From contig NZ_JABFOE010000001.1 in assembly GCF_013116745.1 (NCBI RefSeq), forward strand, positions 248,001-312,000: DNA of 64,000 bases, in the 5' to 3' direction. The notes below the pieces were generated by a model. The model was not told the DNA's origin. It did no database searches and saw only the letters and a program-made list of their open reading frames with translations. This DNA is from Arthrobacter sp. 260. GTDB lineage: Bacteria > Actinomycetota > Actinomycetes > Actinomycetales > Micrococcaceae. Positions 8,197 to 16,489 of this stretch are shown here, piece by piece. A program made the translations under genes and the position numbers. Numbering within the stretch: the first letter of the stretch is position 1; each line of letters begins with the position of its first letter.

Positions 8197-11100
8197 GTTT
8201 GATACCACGGCTGGTGACCGCTCCGGGCGCCGATGAGCCCGCCTCCTCAGTACCCCACCTCAGCCCCGAGCAGCTCCGGGTTGTTGAGCTGGGTGCAGGC
8301 AGCGGGCCGGTGCTGGTGCTCGGCGGCCCCGGCACCGGCAAGTCAACCGTCCTGATCGAGTCGGCCGTGCGCCGGATCAACGAGGAGGATCTCGACCCGT
8401 CGACGGTGCTGATGCTTGCCCCCTCACGACTGGGTGCCGCCCGGTTGCGTGACGCATTGACCGCTCGCCTAAACCGGAGCCTCAGCACCGCACCGGCGCG
8501 CACCTGGACCTCCTACGCGTTTGACCTGATCCGCAGGGCACGGATCGCCGGCAGGATGCCGGAGCTGGTCCGCAGCCCCCGGCTCCTCTCCGGCGCTGAG
8601 CAGGACCTCATCATCAAGGAACTCCTGGACGGCCACAACCGGCCCGGGGCCATCGCGCTCGGCTGGCCGGACGGGCTGTCCCTGGCCCTGGGCACCCGTG
8701 GGTTCAGGCAAGAGGTGAGGGAGCTGTTCGACCGGGTCAGCGAATACGGAATGGACCCGGCCGAACTCGCGGATCTGGGCCGCCGGTTCGACCGGCCCGA
8801 CTGGACGGCTGGCGCTCAGCTGTACCGTGAGTACCGCGACGTCGTGGACCTGCGGATGCCCGAAGCCTTTGACCCTGCCGGAGTCCTGACCGCCGCCCGG
8901 CACCTGCTGGAGTTCGATGAGGAGTTCCTCGATCAGGAGCGTGCCCGCCTGCGGCTGATACTGGTGGATGACTACCAGGAGTCCAACGCGGCCGTCCACG
9001 CATTGCTGACCCTGCTGGCCCGGGACCGCGATGTACTGGTGGCGTCGTGCCCGGACACGGTGGTCCACGGATTCAGGGGTGCCCGGCCGGAGCTCACCGG
9101 GAGACTCGCAACAGACCTGACCACCACTGAACTCCACACCATTGCGCTCACGGCTTCCCACCGGTTGTCAGGCCCGCTGGCCAGTGCCTGGCAGAACGTC
9201 GCCTCACGCATCTCGGTGGTGGGCGGTTCCCCGGTGTACCGGACGCTTGAAGTTCCGACGCCGGGCACGGGAACCGTTCCAGCCGCGGGAACGACCAATG
9301 TTTCGGCGCACCTGGTCGATTCTTCCTTCCACGAACTGCGGTACGTTGCCCAACGCATTCTTGAGGCACAGCTCTTCGGCGGACGAAGCCTCGCCGATGT
9401 CGCAGTAATTGTCCGGACCGGCGCACAGGTGAACGAGTTCCAGCGCTACCTGACGGGCCAGGGCATTCCCGTTAACGTTCCGGCGGCCGAGCGCGCCATC
9501 CGCGACGAACCTGCGGTTAAGCCACTCCTGGACATCTTCGGTGTGGTGCTGGGACAGGTCCACCTCGACGCCGAGGTAGCCGTTTCACTGCTCTGCTCGC
9601 GGATCGGGGGAGCCGGGACCCTTGAACTTCGTCGGCTACGCCAGAGTCTCCGCCAGGAGGAGGTGGCGTCCGGCCGCGGACGTACCAGCGACGAACTGCT
9701 CGTGGAAGCGCTGACCGATCCCCAGCTGCTCAGCTCCGGGTTGCAGGGCGGGACGGCGGCACGCCGGATCTGTCGCATGATCGCCGCTGGAACCGCTGCG
9801 CTCGACGCACCCGGAGCCAACCCCGAGACGGTGTTGTGGGCCCTGTGGGAGGCCTCCGGATGGTCCTCCAAATGGGCTGACGCGGCAGTGGCGGACGGGC
9901 CGTCGTCGGCCCGGGCCGACCGCGACCTTGACGCCGTGGTCGCCCTCTTCCAGACCGCTGAACGATTCGTCGACCAGGTGCCAGGTGCTCCGCCAGCACG
10001 ATTCCTTGAGTATCTGACCAGCCAGGAACTGCCCATGGACACCCTGGCTCCGCGCGCCCAGAAGCAGGAATCGGTCGCCCTGCTCACCCCTGCCAGCGCG
10101 GCGGGCAGGCAGTGGCCCGTGGTCATCGTCGCCGGTATCCAGGAGGGCGTCTGGCCAAACCTCCGGCTGCGGGGGGAATTGCTAGGGTCCGGGGAGCTCA
10201 CAGCGCTGATGGATCACGGAGCCGACTTCCGGCGGCACCGTGACCCCCTAATCCTGATGCAGGAGATTCGCTTCGATGAGCTACGAAGCTTCTCGGTTGC
10301 CGTGTCACGGGCGGCCGAGGAACTCATCTGTTGTGCTGTCGCTTCAGATGTGGCGCAACCGTCCCCGTTCCTCGACCTGGTGGATCCGCTTCCGCCGGGC
10401 CAGCTGGAGCGACCCCGCACCGAGGTGCAGCGGCCGCTGACCCTCCGGGCACTGGTTGCGGAACTCAGGAAGTATGCGCAGCAGGCCCCCACGCACCCGG
10501 ACCTTTCAGCGGAGGCGGCGCGCCACCTGGGAACGATGGTCAATCATTCGCCGGAAGTACCCGGCGCACATCCGAACGCGTGGTGGGGCCTGAAGGAACT
10601 GTCAACCACGTCGCCTGTCGCGCCAGCGGACCAACCAATCCCGGTATCGCCCTCCAAGGTCGACGCCGTGCTGAAGTCGCCGCTGAACTGGTTCGTCTCG
10701 GCCGCCGGTGGCGAACCGACGATGGACTTCGCCCGATCGCTGGGGACGCTGGTGCACGGGATCGCCCAGGACTATCCGGAGGCGACCGGCAACCAGTATG
10801 TCGAGGAGCTGCAGCGGCGGTGGCCGTCCCTGGGCATGAAGGAGAACTGGGAAGGGAAGATCGACTTCGAGCGGGCCGAGCAGATGGTCCGGAAGCTCGC
10901 CGGCTACGTCTTGACGATGCGGAAGTCGGGCCGGGCGCTGGTCGGCACGGAGGTGGACTTCGAGGTCGACCTTGAGATTGCAGTCGGGGACGAGCAGCGT
11001 GTGGCGCGGCTCCGTGGACAGATCGATCGCCTGGAAATTGATGCCGAGGGCCGGCTGGTTATTGTCGACCTCAAAACGGGGAAGTCCTCACCGCCGCAGG

Positions 11101-11426
11101 CAGACCTTCAACAGCACCCTCAGCTTGCCTCGTACCAGGTGGCCCTGAACGAGGGTGCGCTGACGGGCGGGCTGGCCCCCGGATCCGGCGGTGCGGCACT
11201 GGTTCAGCTCGGCACCACCCGCAAGGAAGCGGGAGTCCAACAACAACCAGCACTGTCCACTGACGACCGATGGGCGAGGGAAATGATCGAGGAGGCAGCG
11301 GGTCTGATGTCCGCAGCGCAGTTTGACACGGTTCACGATCCGAAACGCTCGGGTCACGGCGGATCGGGGTGCAGGCTTCCCGAGATCTGTCCGCTGTGCC
11401 CAGAGGGCCGGCAGGTGACCGAGTGA
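8193..11426 (+). CDS. adnA: AdnA-like UvrD-family helicase/RecB-type nuclease subunit
   Basis: Subunit of the actinobacterial AdnAB double-strand-break resection motor-nuclease. The 1077-residue protein has an N-terminal SF1A motor and a C-terminal RecB-family nuclease. Walker A is intact (GGPGTGKS, 44-51). Motif II reads LVDDYQES instead of the usual DEFQD, and the motif III region (CPDTVVHGFRGAR) also departs from canonical, suggesting a weak motor. The nuclease shows SLGTLVHGIAQ (His), GQIDRLEI, VIVDLKTGK (Asp, Lys) and QLASYQ. Near the C-terminus GCRLPEICPLC holds three Cys, but the upstream Fe-S Cys position reads KSPLNWF. Gene order adnA-adnB before nudC-uvrD2 matches mycobacteria. Confidence 0.9.
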   Translation: MSLIPRLVTAPGADEPASSVPHLSPEQLRVVELGAGSGPVLVLGGPGTGKSTVLIESAVRRINEEDLDPSTVLMLAPSRLGAARLRDALTARLNRSLSTAPARTWTSYAFDLIRRARIAGRMPELVRSPRLLSGAEQDLIIKELLDGHNRPGAIALGWPDGLSLALGTRGFRQEVRELFDRVSEYGMDPAELADLGRRFDRPDWTAGAQLYREYRDVVDLRMPEAFDPAGVLTAARHLLEFDEEFLDQERARLRLILVDDYQESNAAVHALLTLLARDRDVLVASCPDTVVHGFRGARPELTGRLATDLTTTELHTIALTASHRLSGPLASAWQNVASRISVVGGSPVYRTLEVPTPGTGTVPAAGTTNVSAHLVDSSFHELRYVAQRILEAQLFGGRSLADVAVIVRTGAQVNEFQRYLTGQGIPVNVPAAERAIRDEPAVKPLLDIFGVVLGQVHLDAEVAVSLLCSRIGGAGTLELRRLRQSLRQEEVASGRGRTSDELLVEALTDPQLLSSGLQGGTAARRICRMIAAGTAALDAPGANPETVLWALWEASGWSSKWADAAVADGPSSARADRDLDAVVALFQTAERFVDQVPGAPPARFLEYLTSQELPMDTLAPRAQKQESVALLTPASAAGRQWPVVIVAGIQEGVWPNLRLRGELLGSGELTALMDHGADFRRHRDPLILMQEIRFDELRSFSVAVSRAAEELICCAVASDVAQPSPFLDLVDPLPPGQLERPRTEVQRPLTLRALVAELRKYAQQAPTHPDLSAEAARHLGTMVNHSPEVPGAHPNAWWGLKELSTTSPVAPADQPIPVSPSKVDAVLKSPLNWFVSAAGGEPTMDFARSLGTLVHGIAQDYPEATGNQYVEELQRRWPSLGMKENWEGKIDFERAEQMVRKLAGYVLTMRKSGRALVGTEVDFEVDLEIAVGDEQRVARLRGQIDRLEIDAEGRLVIVDLKTGKSSPPQADLQQHPQLASYQVALNEGALTGGLAPGSGGAALVQLGTTRKEAGVQQQPALSTDDRWAREMIEEAAGLMSAAQFDTVHDPKRSGHGGSGCRLPEICPLCPEGRQVTE

Positions 11427-14400
11427 CCAGCCAGGCACCACCTACCGATTCCATTGCCACCTCCACTCGTGGCGAAGCTCCGGAGAACCGCCCTGTACCG
11501 AGGTTTTCCGCGCGGGAGCTGGCCGAATTGCTGCACCAAGACCCGGATTCGCCGGTGCAATACCCGACGCCCGACCAGGTCACAATCATTGAAGCGCCCC
11601 TGGAGCCGCTGCTGGTGATTGCGGGTGCCGGATCGGGCAAGACGAAGACGATGGCTGACCGCGTGGTCTGGCTCGTGGCCAACGCTCAGGTACGTCCCGA
11701 ACAGATCCTCGGAGTGACCTTCACCAAGAAGGCAGCGGGGGAGCTGTCCACGAGGATCCGGCAGCAGCTGGCCGCCTTCTACCCGGCGTTGCACGCGGCT
11801 GGCTACGACGAGGTTGACGAAGACCGCCTCGATCCCAGCGTCTCCACTTACCACTCCTACGCGAACGCGATCGTGCAGGACTACGGGCTGCGGATCGGGG
11901 TGGAACGGGATTCGGTACTGCTGGGCGCCGCGCAGGCCTGGCAGCTGTCCAGCTCAGTGGTGGAGGCCTACGAGGGAGAGTGGGAACACTTCAGTGCCGC
12001 GAAATCCACCCTGGTGAAAGCTGTCCTGTCGATGGCCGGGGAATGCGCTGAACACTTGGTGACCCCCGCGGAGGTGCGGGGGATTCTTCGGGAACAGATC
12101 TCGGCCGTGGGCGAGCTTGAGTACGCCGCAGGCACGTCCCGCCGCCCGGCCCAGGCGGTGTCGAAACTGTTGGACAAGCTGCGGACCCGGATCACCGTCA
12201 CGGAACTGGTCGAGCACTACTCCGACGCCAAACATTCCCGCCGACAGCTCGACTTCGGTGACCTGGTGGCACTTGCCGCCCGGATCGTCAGTGACATTCC
12301 CGAGGCAGTCGAAATGGAGCGACGCAAGTTCAAGGTGGTGCTGCTGGACGAGTTCCAGGACACCTCGTTTGCCCAGATGGTGCTGTTCTCCAAGCTGTTC
12401 GGGGACGGCCGGGCGGTCACCGCGGTAGGGGACCCCCACCAGTCGATCTATGGGTTCCGGGGGGCGTCGGCGGGCCAGCTCGGCACCTTCCGCCACACAT
12501 TCCCTCTGACTGTCGACGACGGGCTCCGTCCGTCACCGGTGGCCAACCTTTCGGTCGCCTGGCGCAATGGAACCAGTATCCTCGCTGCGGCGAACGCAGT
12601 CGCCGCGGAACTCAACCAGACCCCCAGCTGGCTCCGGTCCACCACCCTGTTCGTTCCCCCGCTCGAACCCAAACCACGGGCAGGTGTGGGCGAGGTCTAC
12701 CTGGGGCGGTTCCTCTGCGAGGCGACAGTGACGAATCAAACAGTAACGAATCACACCGGGACGAATCACACCGGCACGCTCCCGGGTGAGGCGGCAATCC
12801 TCGCGGACCAGGTGGTCCAGCACCGGCGTCGTTCGTTTGAACGCGGCGCCGACGGCCGGCGGCTCAAACCAACCGTGGCAGTGCTCTGTCGCGGGCGCCG
12901 GCAGTTTGAACCGATCAGGGCTGAACTCGAACGGCGCGGCATCCCCGTCCAGATCATTGGGCTGGGCGGACTGCTCCGCACCCCCGAAATTGTTGAGCTG
13001 TTGGCGGTGCTGAGGGTGCTCGGCGATCCGGACCGTTCGGACTCCCTGCTCCGACTGCTCTCCAGCGCGCGGTGGCGGATCGGTGCGGCGGACATTATGG
13101 CTTTGGGCGACTGGTCCCGGCAGCTGGCCAGGCGCAGAATGTTCTCGGCGACCGGGCAGGGCGCCGGTCCCGAGGCGGAGCCTGGCACGGGGGTCAGCAA
13201 GGACCCGAACGAGCCCGTGGTCCTGCCTGACACAGTGGAAGCGGGCAGCCTGGTCGAGGCGGTCGACCAGCTTCCGCCGGTTGACTGGGTATCGGGAAGC
13301 GGCCGGGGGCTGAGTGCCGAGAGCCGTACCCGCCTGACCAGCCTCCGCGATGAGCTGCGCGTCCTCAGGGATTTCGTTGGTGATGACCTGACCACACTGA
13401 TCAACGAGGTGGAACGCCGGATTCTGCTCGATATCGAGGTGGCAGCAAAGCCCCAAGTCGGTATCCACGAGGCCCGGCGGAATCTCGATGCATTTGTCGA
13501 GGCGGTGGCCGGGTTCAGCTCGACCGCTGAACGTGTTGACCTGGCGGCTTTTCTGGCCTGGCTTGAGGCAGCTGACGCCGAGGAGGACGGCCTGCACGTC
13601 ACCCAGCTGGAGACTAACCGGGACGCCGTGCAGCTGCTGACAGTGCACGCAGCGAAGGGACTGGAATGGGACATCGTGCTTGTCCCGGGCCTCAACGAAG
13701 GGTCGTTCCCCAGCGGGTCGGACTCCCGATGGAGCAGCGGCGATTCGGCGATTCCCTGGAACCTCCGGGGAGACGCTGCCGAACTCCCACAGTGGGACTG
13801 GGAGCAGCCCGACCAGGTGTCCTGGATCGCCAGTGAGAAGGACTTCACTGCCGAAGCCCGCTACCACGCCGAGCGGGAAGAACGACGGCTTGCCTATGTG
13901 GCTTTCACCCGGGCCAAGTTCGTCCTCGTCTGCACCTCGGCGGCATGGGGCGGGGGCCGTTCCAAACCGACGCCACCGTCGCCGTACCTCACCGAGCTGC
14001 GTGAACTCGCAGAGCAGCGTCAGCCTGGCTTCACTCTCCTTGGTTGGTTGCCTGAGGAGGATGAGGGTGATACCAATCCGGCGAACTCAGTGCTGGCACG
14101 GGCTGCCTGGCCCGCAGATCCCCTTCGGTCGCGCCGGCCGGGAGTCGAGGCCGCCGCCTCAGCGGTGCTTGCCGCAGCAGCCGAGCAAATGGCCGGTGCG
14201 CCCCGAGCCACAGCCGGTAGTGACGACCCGTCCCAGGTCGCGGGCGGCCGCTGGGCCGAGGAAACCCGGTTGGCCCTCGCCCGGCATTCACGTCACGCGG
14301 TGAGCTCAGCAGTGGAGCTGCCCGCGCACATATCGGCGTCGCTACTGGTGGAACTCTCCGACGACCCAGCCGCCGTCGCGCGCCAGCTTCGGCGGCCGGT

Positions 14401-14956
14401 TCCGCGGCGCCCCGGAATGGCTGCCCGCCGAGGAACTGCCTTCCACTCCTGGATCGAGGAGTACTACGGAACGAGCGGGATGCTGGACCTCGGCGAGACT
14501 CCGGGAGCGGACTCACACATAGACGAGGCACTTGATCTGGAGGAAATGATCAGCACTTTCAGGAACTCCGTCTGGGCGCAACGCGGGCCCGTGGAACTTG
14601 AAGTGCCGATCGAGACGAAGGTGGGTTCCCTGGTGGTTCGGGGCCGGATCGACGCAGTGTTCAGCGACGGTCACGGCAACTGGGAGCTTGTCGACTGGAA
14701 AACCGGTACCCCACCGTCCCGCGAGAAACTCGCTGTCCGTTCAGTGCAGCTGGCTCTGTACCGGCTGGCCTGGGCGCGGCTGAAGGAGGTTCCTCTGGAA
14801 TCGGTCCAGGCGGCCTTTTACTATGCCAGCACCGACACAGTGATTCGTCCCCACGATCTGGCTGACGAGGCGGGGCTGGAGAACATCATTCAGAGGGCGA
14901 CCGCTGCGCCCCCGACCTCCCGCGATGCGCCGACCCAGCGGGCTGTCCGGGGCTAG
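11423..14956 (+). CDS. adnB: AdnB-like UvrD-family helicase/RecB-type nuclease subunit
   Basis: Partner and lead motor of AdnAB. I chose GTG 11423, which overlaps the adnA stop (GTGA); product 1177 residues. All SF1A helicase motifs look intact: Walker A AGAGSGKT (67-74), TFTKKAAGEL, LLDEFQDTSF, GDPHQSIYGFRGA, TVHAAKGLEWDIV and AYVAFTRAK. The C-terminal nuclease has AFHSWIEEYY (His), RGRIDAVF (Asp), WELVDWKTG (Asp, Lys) and VQLALYRLAW (QxxxY). A three-copy 15-bp tandem repeat (12731-12775) encodes a TNHTG-type loop in a variable insert. The stop codon lies in the first copy of a 22-bp direct repeat shared with the convergent gene. Confidence 0.93.
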   Translation: MTSQAPPTDSIATSTRGEAPENRPVPRFSARELAELLHQDPDSPVQYPTPDQVTIIEAPLEPLLVIAGAGSGKTKTMADRVVWLVANAQVRPEQILGVTFTKKAAGELSTRIRQQLAAFYPALHAAGYDEVDEDRLDPSVSTYHSYANAIVQDYGLRIGVERDSVLLGAAQAWQLSSSVVEAYEGEWEHFSAAKSTLVKAVLSMAGECAEHLVTPAEVRGILREQISAVGELEYAAGTSRRPAQAVSKLLDKLRTRITVTELVEHYSDAKHSRRQLDFGDLVALAARIVSDIPEAVEMERRKFKVVLLDEFQDTSFAQMVLFSKLFGDGRAVTAVGDPHQSIYGFRGASAGQLGTFRHTFPLTVDDGLRPSPVANLSVAWRNGTSILAAANAVAAELNQTPSWLRSTTLFVPPLEPKPRAGVGEVYLGRFLCEATVTNQTVTNHTGTNHTGTLPGEAAILADQVVQHRRRSFERGADGRRLKPTVAVLCRGRRQFEPIRAELERRGIPVQIIGLGGLLRTPEIVELLAVLRVLGDPDRSDSLLRLLSSARWRIGAADIMALGDWSRQLARRRMFSATGQGAGPEAEPGTGVSKDPNEPVVLPDTVEAGSLVEAVDQLPPVDWVSGSGRGLSAESRTRLTSLRDELRVLRDFVGDDLTTLINEVERRILLDIEVAAKPQVGIHEARRNLDAFVEAVAGFSSTAERVDLAAFLAWLEAADAEEDGLHVTQLETNRDAVQLLTVHAAKGLEWDIVLVPGLNEGSFPSGSDSRWSSGDSAIPWNLRGDAAELPQWDWEQPDQVSWIASEKDFTAEARYHAEREERRLAYVAFTRAKFVLVCTSAAWGGGRSKPTPPSPYLTELRELAEQRQPGFTLLGWLPEEDEGDTNPANSVLARAAWPADPLRSRRPGVEAAASAVLAAAAEQMAGAPRATAGSDDPSQVAGGRWAEETRLALARHSRHAVSSAVELPAHISASLLVELSDDPAAVARQLRRPVPRRPGMAARRGTAFHSWIEEYYGTSGMLDLGETPGADSHIDEALDLEEMISTFRNSVWAQRGPVELEVPIETKVGSLVVRGRIDAVFSDGHGNWELVDWKTGTPPSREKLAVRSVQLALYRLAWARLKEVPLESVQAAFYYASTDTVIRPHDLADEAGLENIIQRATAAPPTSRDAPTQRAVRG
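12731..12775 (+). repeat. 15-bp tandem repeat, three copies, inside adnB
   Basis: Three consecutive 15-nt units, all starting ACGAATCA (12731-12745, 12746-12760, 12761-12775). The last two differ only in their final base; the first diverges in its second half. In frame they encode TNQTV-TNHTG-TNHTG, a hydrophilic loop between the two motor halves. It keeps the frame. Confidence 0.9.
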
Positions 14957-14994
14957 CTGGACTTGATGCCGCCCGGGGCTAGCTGGACTTGATG
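14947..14994. repeat. 22-bp direct repeat spanning the two convergent stop codons
   Basis: The 22-nt sequence starting CCGGGGCTAGCTGG occurs at 14947-14968 and 14973-14994 (period 26). The first copy contains the adnB stop TAG (14954-14956). The second contains the reverse-strand stop of the phosphotransferase-like gene (CTA, 14979-14981). Confidence 0.95.
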
Positions 14995-16343
14995 ATGGGA
15001 AGCGCTGTCGTTTCGGTGTCCTCGGTAGGAACCCGGGAGACAGAAACTGCGCCTCCTGTTTTCGTGGCGGCGGGATCTTCGTCGGCAGGCTCCTCCTCAC
15101 GGAGATCCTGCCCGGAAGTTACCTCGGCTACGAGTTCCTCAGGGGTGGTGCCGGCGAGATGGTCCTCGTCCGACAGCTCGCCGTCCCGGGGATCCCGCCC
15201 CTCAACGCCGTCGTCGGACGCGTCCGCGTCGTTGTGCAGGTCACCGTCGTCGAAACTGGCACTGTCGTCGAAACCGGCGCTGTCATTGAAACGGTCACTG
15301 TCGTCGATACTGTCACTGTCGTCGAAACCGTCACTGTCGTTAGGGTGACCGTCGTAACTGTCGTAGCCATCGTCGGTTCCGCCAGCAGGGCCCTGTTCTG
15401 CTAGGTGGGCTTCCTGCGCTGCCAGGTAGGCGGCGGCCGATGCTTCTTCGGCCTGCAGGTCACGATCGAGCGTGGCCATCATGTCTTCCGCCTCGGCGAT
15501 CATTTCAGCGTTGTCCATGGCCACGCCCCGCACGAGCCACTGCGCCAGCGCGAACTCGGCAGCCAACGCGGCGCGCCGCATCAGGTGCGGGTCGGCGGCG
15601 TCCGCACGGGCGGAGAGATACGCGTCATGGACCTCGACGGCGAAACGCGGGTTCGTGGCGGCCAGGAGCCAGGCGAAGTCGTCTGCGGGGTCGCCCACCC
15701 GGAGATCGGTCCATCCGGTCACAGCGCTCACCCGACCGGCCGAAATTACCAGGTTGTCCTCATGCAGGTCCCCATGGACCACCGTTGGGTGGAACCGCCA
15801 CAGGGTGACGTCCTCCAGGGCGTGCTCCCAGCGTCGCAGGAGGTGGGCGGGGATGCGGCCCGTGATGGCTGCCTGATCGAGTTCGTTCAGCTTCCGCTGC
15901 CGGAACTCGTTCGCCTCGTAACTGGGCAAATCGGCGTTGTGGACCAACAGCGGGGGAAGATCATGAATGGCGGCAAGCGTGCGTCCCAGTTCGCGGACCA
16001 TCTCGGGGCCTCCGGCGGCTAGGCCGTCCAATTCGCGGGGGGACCCTTCCAGATGGGCGTACACGAACGTGCACAGCTCACCGTGGCGCAGGGTTCCGGC
16101 AATGTGGGGTACCTGGAACGGCAGTTCCGCGCGCATCGCGGGGGTGAAGGCTTTCAGCGCCTGGAGCTCGGTTTCGAGCCTCATGGAGGCGTCGGGGTGC
16201 TTCGGCGACCGCACCCGCCACTGCTTCCCCGAATCGTCGACCAACAGCGCCGATTCGAAGTCTGCAGCGTCATCCGGGACGCCTGCCACCCCGGTGGGGG
16301 TAAGCCCGGGTACGGCGGCGCTGGCAATCGCGGCGAGTTCCAT
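14979..16343 (-). CDS. Aminoglycoside/macrolide phosphotransferase-fold protein with acidic repeat tail
   Basis: Kinase-fold (APH/Mph-like) protein of 454 residues taking ATG 16343 as start; the frame is open further upstream and GTG 16358 (just behind GAGGAT) is an alternative. The catalytic loop HGDLHEDN (191-198) is intact. The following metal-binding motif, normally IDW or IDF, reads VTGWTDLRVGDPADD with Gly210 at the Asp position, so activity is doubtful. Residues about 322-400 form an acidic Asp/Ser-rich tail encoded by 18-bp tandem repeats, then another acidic stretch to the C-terminus. It sits convergent to adnB and divergent from nudC, where mycobacteria have a different gene. Real substrate unknown. 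Confidence 0.75.
   Translation of the reverse strand: MELAAIASAAVPGLTPTGVAGVPDDAADFESALLVDDSGKQWRVRSPKHPDASMRLETELQALKAFTPAMRAELPFQVPHIAGTLRHGELCTFVYAHLEGSPRELDGLAAGGPEMVRELGRTLAAIHDLPPLLVHNADLPSYEANEFRQRKLNELDQAAITGRIPAHLLRRWEHALEDVTLWRFHPTVVHGDLHEDNLVISAGRVSAVTGWTDLRVGDPADDFAWLLAATNPRFAVEVHDAYLSARADAADPHLMRRAALAAEFALAQWLVRGVAMDNAEMIAEAEDMMATLDRDLQAEEASAAAYLAAQEAHLAEQGPAGGTDDGYDSYDGHPNDSDGFDDSDSIDDSDRFNDSAGFDDSASFDDGDLHNDADASDDGVEGRDPRDGELSDEDHLAGTTPEELVAEVTSGQDLREEEPADEDPAATKTGGAVSVSRVPTEDTETTALPIIKSS
15228..15353 (-). repeat. 18-bp minisatellite encoding an acidic hexapeptide repeat
   Basis: About seven 18-nt units with the plus-strand pattern GTCGTCGAAACYGGCACT. The clearest run is 15246-15335 (five units); degenerate units flank it on both sides. 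On the coding strand each unit gives six residues such as NDSDGF, DDSDSI, DDSDRF, NDSAGF, DDSASF. Units are multiples of three, so copy-number change would not shift the frame. Confidence 0.92.
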
Positions 16344-16489
16344 GGGTGTCCGTTTCACATCCTCAACGGTAGGGCTGCCATCCGCATTATGGGGTGGTAA
16401 CGGGCGGCGAGTCGTCAGAACCTCGTCCGCCCTCCGCCGAAAAGCACTGAGAAATGTGTTTTGGGGGAGCAAGAACGTACCGTAGAACC

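Noticed and set aside
12533-13867. Minus-strand open frame of over 400 codons opposite adnB
   Set aside because: Antisense shadow; no start signal or family motif.
15228-15353. Regular repeats that could suggest a CRISPR array
   Set aside because: Units are contiguous 18-mers without spacers, lie in frame within a gene, and no cas genes are nearby.
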